Source: Syncephalis plumigaleata (taxonomy: Eukaryota; Zoopagomycota; Zoopagomycetes; Zoopagales; Piptocephalidaceae). Taken from it: DNA of 64,000 nucleotides. Positions 13,666 to 25,496 of the stretch are shown here, one piece after another (within the stretch, counting starts at the first letter, position 1; each line of letters opens with the position of its first letter). The notes below the pieces were generated by a model. That model was not told the DNA's origin. It searched no databases and saw only the letters and a program-made list of their open reading frames with translations. The DNA is taken from contig JAIXMF010000007.1 of the NCBI GenBank assembly GCA_025201365.1, positions 928,477 to 992,476 on the forward strand, read 5' to 3'. The translations under genes and the position numbers were made by a program.

Positions 13666-15535
13666 TTAGAGGGCATCAACTGGTGTTGAGGGTGTACTGC
13701 TTCTATGTGTCGTCTTGGGCGAATGACTATTAGCATCGATTCCCGCCACGGTGGATGGTGGTAAATGAACATTAGGAACACGATTGGTGGGTGTTGTCGA
13801 GTTGGGCTCATTATCTACTCGCATCATTTGCATTGTATACACGGAACTGCCGCCATTCGTCATTACAGTATCCTCGCCTACTACGGCACTTCTATCAATG
13901 GCTGCCAAATCGATAAAGCTTCTCTCCTCGAGTTGCTGTTGTCGTTTCGCTTTAGTATAGTCATACACGGTAAATCGGTCCTCCATCGCGCGTTGCTCTT
14001 TAGTGAGTTCCGGCATTGGTTGACCGGGTTTCGGTTTTTGTCGCTTGCGTACTTTTAGTGGATTGTCCTCGAGTAGCAACTCCTCGAGCTCGTGGGTTGC
14101 ATCGAAATTAGCATGCTTAGAGTCAGGGATAAACGGTGCCTTGGCAGTTTTGTTCTCCAGTGCATGCCAGTCGATTCCCTCGAACCATGGGTGCTTTCGA
14201 ACGCCATCGAATCCATCCGAGTTACATCCAAGTCGTTTGGTAATGTCGCGTGTACAGAAACCTTGGATGGCTTGCATACATGCAGCGGAAACACGATCCT
14301 CCGCGTCAGGTGGAAAACGAAGATCATCATGAAGAATGGCCTGAGTAAGCGCGCTATTAGTTTTACCGCGGAATGGACGCTACAATAATAATAATAATGA
14401 TAAGGGTTATTACATGTACTTGTATAATGATCAACTCGTAGCATCATGATTGCTTACCTTGCCAAACAAAAGTTCATACACCACCACACCGAGTGACCAC
14501 CAGTCAACGGTGGCGAAATAGCCTTTCTTACGCAAAACCTCGGGCGCCATGTAAGCCATCGAGCCTGCAACCGCTGTTAATGGCTTTGACTCGCTGTACT
14601 GCACCGCAATGTTGAAATCGGTCAAGTGAGCGTGTCCCTCGGCATCGAGCAGCACGTTGTCCGGTTTCAAGTCACGATGCACGACGCGCTTCGAATGGAG
14701 ACAGTTGAGCCCGAGAGCAATTTCCGCGCACCAAAATCGAACATACTCCTCGGGCATACCGCCTTGACGACGATCAAGATGGAACCGTAGATCGCCGCCC
14801 AACATCAAATCTAGCACCATAAACAGGTTTTCATCATCCTGGAATGCGAATCGCAAGTTACAAATTAATGGATAGGTGATCTCCTCTAATAATCGGCGTT
14901 CCTGGATGATGTTTTCTACCGCACGCATCTTGATACATTTCGCCTTATTAATATACTTTAAGGCATAGTTTTTCTTGTCTCGTTTATGTTGAACAATTCG
15001 GACCTACAAATGCGTATATGTAGGAGTATGATGTTGTAAAAATGAAATAACGGCAATAGTAGCAGCAGTGCAATAATAATAATTCATAATCGATTAGTAA
15101 ATTGAATCTATAATATCAAGTAGCTATTAACCGCTAATGATAGGGAAAGCTTACCTTGCCAAAGGCACCCTTACCGACCGATCTCAACAAATGGAAATGT
15201 GCCAATTCGACTATAGAAATATCGTGTAGTGTTAGTATAATCCCATGATTATGCGTATTGATAGGGCTCTACACATTATTCGACGACAAGTGCAGATCAC
15301 TACTACTATTGCTACTAGTTGATGATATGCATCATCGTCTAGAAGATAATGGCAACACGTTCTTAATTCGCGCCCCTCTTCCTCCCTTTTGACTGATGTG
15401 TTTGTTTTATAGTCGCCTTTACTCCTCCTCCTCCTCCTCCTTCTACTACTACTACAACACCACGACTGATGTGTCTCGCTTACCTTCAACATTATCGTAG
15501 TCAATCGGCTCCTCTCTACAGCATATTACACCCAT
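13666..15535 (-). CDS. YANK/STK32-family AGC-type Ser/Thr protein kinase
   Basis: Four exons on the minus strand: 15535-15484, 15210-15155, 15003-14458, 14379-13666, totalling 1368 nt (455 aa) in perfect frame. The N-terminus MGVICC is a classic N-myristoylation site with adjacent palmitoylatable cysteines, so membrane anchoring is likely. The kinase domain shows VGKGAFGK, the ATP-binding lysine in YALKYINK, HRDLKPDN, and DFN in place of the usual DFG (HLTDFNIAV), followed by YMAPEVL and DWWSLGVVVYELLFGK. DFN and the C-terminal FIP...HELEELLLEDNPL tail are hallmarks of the STK32/YANK family. The last about 80 residues are Ser/Thr-rich and unconserved. Substrates are unknown. Confidence 0.92.
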
Positions 15536-17959
15536 TCTGACAGCTTCCGCGGAGGAATAGGTTTAAATAAAAAGAATAGGTAACTATAACCAACCGGTAA
15601 GCGTATATATATAGATATATTAATTAGTAAGCAATTAATAAAAGGGAAAATAAATGAGAAAAGTCACACTAAATAAAAGGATAGGCTTATGCAATTACTA
15701 TTGCTACTGCTATGCTGCGCACTACCAATGTATACTAAAAGACGATACAGCCAGATGAACAAAGAAATGCACGCTCAATAGTGTATGCCAACGAGTAATC
15801 CACAAAGAGGTTATTAGTGAATCACACAAGATAAAACGTGACAATCAATGTAAAAAAGAAGGAGAAAAAGTTCACAACAATTGCAGAGTAGGCGAGGACA
15901 AAGTAGGAAAAAAAGCAGTAGTGCTAGTAGTGACAGCAATATTTTCTGTAAGAAAAAAGGGGGCTAAACGCTTGGACGTTGTTGTCAATTAACAACCATA
16001 ACTATGTATTCATACACTCGTGCATATTATACCTGTAGAGGAACAAACACACTCACCCGTATGCGCGCGTACAATCGATAGATACGTACACTGCAAATAA
16101 GAAGAGGCTAGAGAAAGTACTAGAGGGAGAACTAGAAGGAGAAAAAGGTCCTTCAGGTTCAGGAAATGCACGAAGATGTCAATATAAACTATCGGAGCAA
16201 AATATCGAAATACTACAAGCGGGAAAGGGACGGTTAAAAATAAAGAGCCGTGTTGAATAGAGCAATAGCACTACTATATATCCGATAATATTACTAAACA
16301 AAGTGAAGCGGCGTGAATAAAAGGTTAAATATCGCTTCTTTTAAGGCCGATGAAACGTGTAGGATAGGAAAAGTCGGGGCTGACCGTTAATACTTTCTTA
16401 CTCCGCGAAAGTTTAGTAACGCGCTTACAACCGATAAACACCCATAACAATGAAGGGAAAAATCAAGTAAAAAAATGAGAGATTAATGGTGCTGAATGTT
16501 TACATGCATTTGTGAAACTACCGAGGTAACAAGTAGTGATAAATAAAGGACAAAGATTAATAGGTATAAGGGATATCGCTTATGAAACCACACGAGGATG
16601 TATGTGTGTGTGTCCTATTGACGTGCTAGTGTTGAGCTTGTTCCAGGATGGCAAGGATATGCGGCAAGTATACAACCAATGCCCACACCTATAGTGTCGT
16701 CGTTGTGGAATCAGCATAGCTTCTATGTCAACGGTCGTGCATACCACTGGGCCTTGGCATCTGTAACCTCAACCAGAATAACAACAACAACTCATAGAAT
16801 AGCACAAAGAGCACAGTTCAATCAGGCAGCAACAGCACACAATAGCAGCAATGGCATATCATACTAAATAGGCGGCATACACTCTCACTAGTGCAAAAGT
16901 GTTTCTCATATGTATATATGTATATATGTATATGTATATGTATGTAACGCACGTGAATACTTACAAGGAGATTCATACACCACGATGAACTGCGACTACA
17001 AGCAATCAAGTACTCGACACCGTCAGATGCTGTCGCAGATGCGAAGGTGTATGTAATAATAGGGAAGATTCAGTTAAGATGAGAGAAATGTATGTAAAAA
17101 AGGGAAAGAATGAATGAAACGGGTAAAGTGGCTGATATTGAAGAGCCATTTAGGACAACGAGCAATCAACCTCATCACCACCACCGCTACTACTCCACTG
17201 TAATGATGGATACCCGCATCCACACACACGTACACACACACACATGCACCCATACACCCATACTGTATGTTCATAGATAGATAGATAGATATATGCATAC
17301 ATATCGATAGAACATCCATTAATGTGAATGGTTAAACGCTAAGGCACAGACATACACGTGGGGCTGTACTTTTTACGATTAAACAATGAACGTAAAGTAA
17401 GTATAAATTCCAATAACAATGGATTGGCAAGTTTATCCATGGTGAATCATGCGTGGTTGTTTGTTCTTTTAATACTTACAGAATGTTCTTATAAGCTATG
17501 ATGTGTACTACGATGACATACAACGTTACTTCATTAATGATAGAAATGAACAAAGTAAGCACTATTCCTTTGTGATATAACTTGGCAATGTATGTAACTA
17601 GTAGTAAAGATTATTATTGTTATTGTTACATCGCCAAATATGGGGATATACTTACATGTGGCGACTAGCATTATAATAATGCTGATGTAAAGCTATAATC
17701 AGCAGCGTGAGTGTCCATTCCCATTATGCTATACTGGTTGCCCATCTATCACTCATTCACTCGTAATAGTAAACACGCAATCATGCCACTCTACTATACT
17801 AGTTCAATAGCCGTCGTACATAAGCCATTAGGATATGCAATGCGTGATTACTTGATGTACACCACGCGGTAAACAACAATGTTTGTACGATCAAAGCATG
17901 TGTAACTTTTGTGTGTGTGCGTGTGTAGTGCGTGATTACAATGAATGTTAAATGATCAT
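15536..17959. other. Intergenic region with two possible unassigned exons
   Basis: About 2.4 kb upstream of the kinase (-) and downstream of the J-domain gene (-). Most is AT-rich with simple repeats. Two plus-strand stretches look like exons: one ends near 17397 at a GTAAGT donor, and the next spans 17481-17553 between CTTACAG and GTAAGC. Together they read LRLNNERK|NVLISYDVYYDD without a stop. I found no further exons, so this may be a decayed gene, a noncoding RNA or chance. The open stretch at 16630-16865 (AYHWALASVTSTR) is also unassigned. Confidence 0.35.
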
Positions 17960-19017
17960 CTACTTGGATAGATTCGCTATACGTTCTTCTAACAGTGCTT
18001 TCTGACCCTCCCAACCTAGGTCTTTAGCTCGTCGATGCGCCATCTTCAACGCTTGACTCGCTTGCATGTTGAGTCGTCTAATCTACGCTGAACCCAGTTG
18101 GCTTGTCGTTGGATGCGCCAGTACTGCACGCTCGCCCCAATCACTGCAATGACAAGCACCAGCAAACGGAACCGCTGATTGGTCGTGTAGCGCAACGGAT
18201 GAGCTTGTCCATTCGATGGTTGGTGTTGACTAAAATCTAAACCCGCGTCATGACGATAGGCTGCATTGTGCGGATCATAAGCGTGTCGCCTAACAAAGGC
18301 GCTATAGGATGAAAATGAACCATTCCCATTGGTACGTGATGAGCATGCGGGTGACACCGCTAACGGACAGCCTTTAGAGCGATGTCGTTGCAGTGAACGC
18401 TGAACATCACCATCGCCATTATGGGCATTATAGCTGTTGCGATAGCTGTGCTTGCATGCTTGCTCGTAAGCACGTTGTACGGCGATGAATTGCGTGTTTC
18501 TACTTGAATGATTTCCTGCGACTACCCGCTTCTTAGTATGAGTCGCTTGCGTGTCAGGATGTGACTCGAGACAGCGTGCGTAGTACGCGCGTTTCAACTG
18601 GTGACGTGTAGTGGTCGGCGACACTTTCAAGATGTAGAACGGACAAGTGGTATCGGGTTGAGCACAACCACAACTGTGGCTATCATCTTCAATGGTCGTG
18701 TCTACACGAGTGGCACGATCAATACTTAGGAAGCGTTGGCACACGCTACTACCTATCAAATAGTGATGAACAGCAACGCTAATAGGAAACATACCATGCT
18801 GGTTGCGTCTACTATTGAGTCGAGTCACGCTAGATTGTCGAGTGCACCTAGCAGTACTGGTGATACCACACATTAAGCGTATTCCACCAATAGCGATAGA
18901 CCAACGTGTTCTCGTTTGTAGAAGACGGGGTAACACGTGGTAGAATCCAATCATGACTACATAAAGATAGCGAGAGAAGTAGGCGACGTTAAGACAATTA
19001 CAGTAGAAGAATAGCAA
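17960..19017 (-). CDS. J-domain (DnaJ-like) protein with single C-terminal transmembrane segment
   Basis: A single long exon on the minus strand from 19017, with alternative in-frame starts such as MIGFYHVLPRL at about 18957. The basic N-terminus looks like a mitochondrial presequence. A J-domain follows: PFYILKVSPTTTRHQLKRAY, then ESHPDTQ carrying the HPD motif that stimulates Hsp70, then FIAVQRAYEQA. Near the C-terminus is a hydrophobic stretch, FRLLVLVIAVIGASV. The main frame ends at 18046, but an adjacent frame continues with a helical, charged tail (AHRRAKDLGWEGQKALLEER) to a stop at 17960. One missing base near 18070 would join them (about 352 aa), so I extend the gene. It is probably a mitochondrial DNAJC4-like co-chaperone, not firmly assigned. 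Confidence 0.75.
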
Positions 19018-19397
19018 AAATGAGAAAGTAAGAGCAAGAGAGAAAGGAGGAAGAGGAGGATAATAGTAGCAATAATGCGACTTTACTTAGGAAGTGAATT
19101 AAAACATTTCATCCTGGTGTTCACAACTCAGAACCACATTTGAAAGTAAGTAAATGAATTATTTTTTATGGCTTGGTAGCAATTATATATTATTACTACT
19201 GCTCGAGATAGCTTGGTGATACGTGCAAGTTGTGTTATTTTGTGATAATAGCAATCCATATGAATGTACGGAATAGTTAATCCGACAGTCTTGACCTGTT
19301 GTTAATGTAGGAGAAAAACAAATACCCGCAACGACATTTGATAAACGACGTTTCGTTTCCGTTCTCTGTCCTTGATTGTCATCCACTACTCGTCGAT
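19018..19397. promoter_or_regulatory. Divergent intergenic promoter region (J-domain gene / hydrolase)
   Basis: About 380 bp between two divergently oriented genes, so both promoters must lie here. An alternative upstream ATG for the hydrolase at 19338 is in frame, but would add a polar leader before the hydrophobic N-terminus. Confidence 0.5.
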
Positions 19398-20843
19398 ATG
19401 GCTTTGTTCTATTTGTTTTCAGGTCTTCTAATGTTATTGGTGACGCTAGCCATCTATTTAGCACTGCGTGCACCGCCACTCACTGGCAAACTAACCAATT
19501 TGCGTATGGTATATCAAAATGCCTCACCTGAAGAGCGAAAACGTATACCCTATCCAGAGGATTTCTATCCAGGTAATAATGGACATGGATGCATGTTGTA
19601 ATAGGGAAACTAATCAATGTTGTATGTATTAGGTGGTGCGTATGTTACATTGGAACATGGAGATGTTCGCTATTTCCTACTTGGACCAGAGGACGGTCAA
19701 AAGGTAACGATGATGATAATGATGGTTCATTTGTTTATACGACATGTGACTTACTCTTCTTTTCTTTTGAATTAGGTTGTTCTAGTGCATGGCTTACAGA
19801 CACCGTGTGTGGTATGGGAAGCTATCGTGAACGATTTGGTTCAGCGTGGCTATCGTGTTCTAGCCTATGGCAAGTATTATATTTATTTACTCATTCATAT
19901 CTATCTAATATCAAGCAATGTCATATCTAGACAATTACGGTCGTGGCTATTCAGATGGACCCGATGTCACTAATGATGAATCACTCTACACGGGACAGCT
20001 GTATCAATTATTAAAGTATCTCGACTGGTCGGATGTATTCCTCGTTGGCTATTCAATGGTATAATAGACGATGATATGGCATAGGATACAAAGCTAATGC
20101 TGTAAATATACTACTGTAGGGTGGATCCATTGCTACGGCATTTACACGAAAGCATCCGCATCTCATAAACCGTCTTGTACTCATTGCACCAGCTGGTCTA
20201 ATAGGATCACTACCAAAGAATGTCGATCCAACTAAAATCGATAAAGACACCATAACTGGAGAATTATCCGTTATCGGACGCATTACAAAGAATCGATATC
20301 TACTGCCAATACTCATGGGTGCCATGTCCATAGTAAGGATCAAATCAATGTTTATTATTCCATTCTAATCAACCTTAATATACTGTAGTTAATGTCGAAT
20401 TCTAAGCTAGCTATTGAAAAGCCAAGTAATAAGAAGAAGGAAGAGAAGAAAGAGAAAGAGAAGGAGAAGAATGCTGCTGCTCGTATTATTTCCTACCAAT
20501 GGCTCATTGTCCATCAACTGTACGTGCTATCGCGTTAACTGTACGTGATTACCCATTAAGTACGCAGCATGCCACGTATCGAGATCTCGGTCGTCTCACC
20601 GATATACCAGTGATTGCCATTTGGGTAAGTAATAATGGCAATAGTGTATTCCTCGACTCATCATCATGCCATAATTTATACTATTAGGGAACGAAAGACC
20701 CCACTGTACCGTATGCTGATGCTGCACTATTTCGCTTATACGTGCCTCATGCTGAATTGGTAACCATTGAAGGTGGTACGCATGTCATAGTGCAAACACA
20801 TCATGATATGATTATGTCGGCCATGGATCGCTTCTTTGAATAG
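19398..20843 (+). CDS. Alpha/beta-hydrolase fold protein, membrane-anchored
   Basis: Seven exons: 19398-19572, 19633-19703, 19776-19869, 19931-20058, 20120-20332, 20389-20624, 20688-20843. The start at 19398 gives an N-terminal TM anchor (LFSGLLMLLVTLAIYLAL). The hydrolase core shows VVLVHG (oxyanion strand), YDNYGRGYSDGP, the nucleophile elbow GYSMGGS, an acid region GTKDPTVPY and the catalytic-His region EGGTHVIVQ. Exon 6 inserts a Lys/Glu-rich stretch (about residues 236-250). One base seems missing near 20500 (TACCAATGG); restoring it gives 1074 nt, 357 aa. Intron 3 (19870-19930) is GC-AG. The substrate is unknown; it is probably an ER or lipid-droplet serine hydrolase by analogy with membrane-anchored family members. 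Confidence 0.85.
19870..19930 (+). other. GC-AG intron in alpha/beta-hydrolase gene
   Basis: Donor TATG|GCAAGT, acceptor ATCTAG. Splicing restores the conserved YDNYGRGYSDG motif; a GT donor at any neighbouring position would break it. Confidence 0.85.
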
Positions 20844-21005
20844 TAGTCACGTGGATGCGGCAATCTATTTGCCGATAAAATGGAGAGGAATCAATATTGG
20901 TGAGAAATGAGTAACAACAAAGGGGAGCCAACCAAAGTTCTAATATTAATAATGACAATGATGATGATGATGATGTTTTGACATTGCTTAAATAGCGCGG
21001 TAATA

Positions 21006-21590
21006 CAGTGTTTTTCCATCCAATTTGCGCATTTATCCTTTAACATTTGCTGTTTATTAATAAATAGATTTGCACAATTGTCAACACCATTATCACTATA
21101 GAAATGCCAATTGACATAGCACGATAATAATAACAATTCAGTATTTAGTAATGGATCATTTATTGATAGCGATAACTATCATCATCAATTCTATAAGGTA
21201 GATGATACAAGTGTACTAGTATAGTTGGATATTGCCATGTCATGTACTTACAAGTAGCTATTAATGATCGTGTATGGAATCGGGATATGGCAGCATGTCT
21301 AAATTTTATTCAGATTATTCTCAGTCTTCGTGCTAAAGGCCGTATTCCAGAACAATTTGAACGAAGTACCATTCCTTCTAAACGTTCAAGCAATGATGAG
21401 CAAGGACAACGGGGGTCCAAACAACAAAAAACAATTCATCCGTGATGGTTATCGCTATCACCCCAGTCTTTCCCCCAAGGGAAGGAGGGCTGGGAAACAG
21501 AATACGGGGGTACTTGTACTTGTAAGTGTTAACTATTATTTATTCGTAAAGACAAAATGCTAACTGCGCAAATTGGATGGAAAAAGCCTG
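21006..21590 (+). mobile_element. Element B: 585-bp TA-flanked TIR element carrying a Fanzor/TnpB-like C-terminal fragment
   Basis: Left end CAGTGTTTTTCCATCCAATT, right end (reverse complement) CAGGCTTTTTCCATCCAATT, bounded by TA at 21004-21005 and 21591-21592. The TIRs agree over about 30 bp with a few mismatches. Element C at 39622-40209 has the same size and architecture on the other strand, and element A is a shorter derivative. The element lies between two hydrolase genes and contains an open fragment at 21242-21445. Confidence 0.82.
21242..21445 (+). pseudogene. Fanzor/TnpB-like RuvC-III tail fragment (element B)
   Basis: The open stretch reads RVWNRDMAACLNFIQIILSL and then IPEQFERS plus a polar tail. 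A WNRD-x-x-A-x-LN block is the third RuvC motif of TnpB/OrfB and eukaryotic Fanzor nucleases, where the Asp is catalytic. Fanzor genes are known to be carried by several eukaryotic DNA transposons, including mariner-type ones. Only the extreme C-terminus is present: the wedge, REC and first RuvC motifs are missing, and so is the zinc ribbon, which in the related copy at 36200-36540 precedes this block. It is therefore a remnant. The first ATG is not meaningful as a start. Confidence 0.7.
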
Positions 21591-21869
21591 TACATGTACC
21601 GATTACCGATATTAATAAAGAATTCGTACGCCTTGACTATTAACGTCCCAGCAAATGCATCATAGTTTTTAAACGGTGTAATCTTTACCACAATTGCGTA
21701 GGATTTATTGAAGTGTAATTTTATAATAAATCGATGTACGAATTGATGAAAAAAAAATCGTACGCCTTGACTTTCTCCCTATATTGACCACCACCACCAC
21801 TACTACTACTGCTAGTACTGCTAATACTGCTAATATTAGCTAACTGACTTGGTCATTACTATTACTACT

Positions 21870-23388
21870 ATGGAACAATTTATTATTGAACGTCATATTA
21901 TACCGGCTTCAGGCGATGGTAGTTTGAAACTAGCAGTTAACGTGTACACACCACGTACATCGAAACCAACGGTAGATGTGTTACTGGCACATGCCAATGG
22001 ATATCATAAGGAATTATGGCATCCGGTAATTAAACATCTTGCCTCAGCCAGTGCACGATTCATCGCCTATGATATTCGTAATCAGGGAGATAGCGCGGCA
22101 TTAAACACCGATAAGATTGGTAAAGACGACTGTAAGTACCAGGAAAATGTGATCATACTTACATGTGCCATTATTAATGAAAATGCGACAATAATATATA
22201 CACGTTGATTAGTTCTTTGGACGCAGAATGCCGCTGATATGCAAAGTATTATTAGTCATTTGAAGTTACGTAAACCACTTTTGGGCGTGGGTCATTCGAT
22301 TGGTGGTGCTTGCGTGTACGTAAATGAATCGTGAATCAACATTGATTACTTTTTAAATGACTACTATTACTAATACAGCAATGGTATACGTATCTATGTA
22401 TTGATTGGATAGATTGTCTATGGAGGAGGATGCACCGGGTACATTTCAACGATTGATTGCGCTTGATCCCGTGTGTAGTCCATTTTCACCTGATGATCCT
22501 GGTTATGACGATACTGCCAAATTCATTATTGGTCGATCAGCTAAACGTCGTTTCCAATGGAATGATCGGTAAGTATAAATCATCATGATCATCATCATCA
22601 TTATAGCATGTCTATAATCTAGTATCACCCACTCATATCTACACGCTTTCTATTAACGCACATTAGCGAAGAAGCAAGAGAGAAATTTTTACGCCGAGAA
22701 TTCTTCAAAGTATGGGACAAGGAAGTGCTTGATTTACATTTGGTATGTCATGATAGCCCTTACTATTCATTAAACTTGACAGCTAATTTCATCCTCTACA
22801 GGAACATGGATTAAAGAAGAATCCTGTCACGGGTGAGGTTGTACTGAAATGCACTCCCGAACAAGAAGTCGTAAGTTATCGAATGGAAATCATCGTAGCT
22901 AGTCTAACTAATGTATACGGTTCATTTCATGTAGAATACATTCCTGGGCAATAATCTATCAAAGAAATCGTGCGATGAACTACCAAAGATCCAGTGTCCC
23001 GTATTGTTTATCGGTGGATACGCGTCAGAATACAAGTAGGCATACATATGATTAGGTACACTAGTATACACATTCTACTACTAATACAACATCGATCTAG
23101 TCCACCGGGAAATACGGAGAATAACGCGGAACGTTGTCAACACGGTAGAGTAGTTATGCTTGATGGTGTTGGTCATTTAGTAAGTAGCTAGCTAGCTAGA
23201 TAAATAGATAGATAGATGAATGAATTATTAATTGCTACAATGGTGATAAGGTACCAATGGAGAAACCTGAACTTGTTGGTAAGCTACTAGTTGACCACAT
23301 CAATCTATAACTAATTGATCTTACATTAGGCGATTACATACGGCAAGAAATCGAAGCACTTCAAACTACTACTAATAGTAAATTGTGA
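21870..23388 (+). CDS. Alpha/beta-hydrolase, peroxisomal Lpx1-like lipase/esterase family
   Basis: Nine exons: 21870-22131, 22213-22315, 22413-22568, 22667-22742, 22802-22870, 22935-23035, 23101-23179, 23251-23278, 23330-23388. They total 933 nt (310 aa) in perfect frame. The product shows VLLAHANGYHKELW (HG-like oxyanion region with the HKELW pattern seen in fungal Lpx1-like hydrolases), YDIRNQGDS, the nucleophile elbow GVGHSIGGA, PVLFIGG, and the terminal catalytic-His region LDGVGHLVP. The C-terminus NSKL resembles a peroxisomal PTS1 tripeptide (SKL), which fits the Lpx1 family. It sits directly downstream of element B. It likely hydrolyses acyl esters in peroxisomes; the substrate is unknown. 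Confidence 0.85.
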
Positions 23389-23481
23389 ATAAACAATTGT
23401 AGTACATTAACCTCATAGAATATGTGCAAATATTTATTAGATGTATATGTGTATAGATGAGGCAAAGTATTATAATGCTGA

Positions 23482-25496
23482 TCACGTAGATGGCTCGGTA
23501 GGTAGCGGTATTTTCTCGACTGTTTTACTCGCACGATACCTTTCTATTCGTGCTCGTTCACCCTCCTCGTATTTTATTTGTCGTTTATGACGACGTGATT
23601 TAATATGATCCTTCCATTCAGCTTCACCGGATAATACCATATGCTTGCCATCCCGTTGAATGCAAATGGGACAAGTGTACTTTTTCCATTTCTCCAATGC
23701 CGTATTATAACCATCTCTACCATATAAATAACACTGTTAAGCATCGCTCTTACGTGATACTAAACTACTTACAAATGATCTGTCCTGAATTGTGGCATAT
23801 CACCCGGATGTACCTGCCAATCTTCCGGTATAGTATCACCATCGATAAATGCTATATCATTGATTAATGCTGTGTTTCTCCCATTTATGAGATGATAGGA
23901 TATGCATGTATAACTTACATTTGGCAATCCTTACTCCTCGTTCTCGTACTTGTTCATCCCAATGATCCAAATCTAATTGTCGTCAATGTTATGGCAATTG
24001 CTGATACATTTCATCGATTGATCACTTACTATTGGCATTCAATATGTAAATAGAGGCACTCTTCTCACCCTTGGAGCAAAGTGAAGCAGGAAGTAGCTTA
24101 TTACGAATCCAGCTAGTTTGCCGTTTAGCATATCTTCGTGTCGCCGCTTTCATCTGTTCTATACATGATGCTTGCAGTTGCTTCAATTCTTCATCTAAAA
24201 AACAAGTTGCATTAGATAACACCAGTTAATCATCTGCTTTACTAATCAACTATTCTCGATTATACAACATACCGGTAGATGTGCCCGATTCTAATGCATC
24301 AAAATAAGGCGCAAACTCCTTGAATCCTATTAATGTTTCATTCAACTGTTAGCTATTATTACATTAATGCTTATAGCAATGCCTTACCAATGCCCTGAGC
24401 AACTCCTCTTTGATAATCGACAGTGCCCGTATCATCACGTGCCATCTTTCGTAAATCAGCAATCTCCTCCAAAAGACCTTTCTAATAATAATAATGCATT
24501 ACTAAAAGGAAAGTATAATTGTGTAGACTATTAGTTACCTTGATCATATCATCCACACGAGCATCTAGTCTAGGGCATAAATATTCTGGATCAGCGTGTA
24601 TCCATATAATACAAACTGAATATCTATCAATAATGTATGTTAATCATCATCATGATCATCATCATAAAAGTGACAAGTAGCTTATTTCATACTGTGTATG
24701 ATGTTACCTTAATCGATCAGCTAATGATGTTTTACGCTGTTCTAGCATAATATCACTATGACGTCGACCTGTCTTCTCGTATACCTACAGTGAATATTGA
24801 CTACCTTAGTATTCATAAAGTACACGTATTCATTGGTAATCACCTGTAGACTACGAATAATCTTGCGTCGATCATTCGGATGCCATCGCTGTGCCATTAT
24901 TGGATCAACTTGTTGTAGTCGTTCATAGAGTGCACCCGTCTCCTCATTATTCAACGCGTCCTCGATGCCATTTGTCTCATTAGTCGATGATACATCGGCA
25001 GTTATGGCAGATGGCTGTTCATTAACGAGGAATTGATCCCAAAGTAAAGATTGTATATAGTAATGTGTTCCACCCACTAATACAGGTACTTGTTGTTGTG
25101 CCTGAATACTAGCAATCTATCATTATTACTACGTCATTAACGTGCTAATCAGTAGTAAGCTATACAAAAGATAACGCTACCTTTTGATGAGCATCTTGTT
25201 CAAATTGCACAACACGATACTCGGTCGATTTCGGATCGATAAATGACATTAAATGATGCGGTACATTTTGCTGTTCCTCCACTGTCATCTTATTGGTGAG
25301 TATATCATATCCACGATACACCTAGTAGCATTTGTTAATACACAAATACTTATTAAAGAAGTGCACTTGCCTGTAGTGAATCCGTATTAATGACTTGTCC
25401 CTTGATAGCTTTCGAAATCTCAACGGCTAACTGTGATTTCCCCACACCAGTATTGCCAATAACTGCTATTACACGTCCAGTATAACGTGAAGCCAT
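23482..25496 (-). CDS. MOD5: tRNA dimethylallyltransferase (MOD5/TRIT1)
   Basis: Eleven minus-strand exons from 25496 to 23482 (25496-25371, 25321-25181, 25116-24844, 24784-24708, 24623-24539, 24481-24388, 24326-24273, 24194-24030, 23972-23919, 23851-23773, 23716-23482) sum to 1383 nt, 460 aa in frame. The enzyme transfers an isopentenyl group from DMAPP to A37 of tRNAs. Visible motifs: P-loop IGNTGVGKSQLAVEI, INTDSLQVYRG, VGGTHYYIQSL, and the C-terminal zinc finger CPIC...WKDHIKSRRHKRQ typical of the eukaryotic enzyme. An upstream in-frame ATG (25607) would add a hydrophobic leader, reminiscent of the dual-start mitochondrial/cytosolic forms of yeast Mod5. Intron 1 is GC-AG. Confidence 0.95.
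25322..25370 (-). other. GC-AG intron in MOD5-like gene
   Basis: On the minus strand the donor is CTACAG|GCAAGT and the acceptor is CTAG before GTGTATCGTGG. The junction restores TDSLQ|VYRG, a conserved block of the family. Confidence 0.85.
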
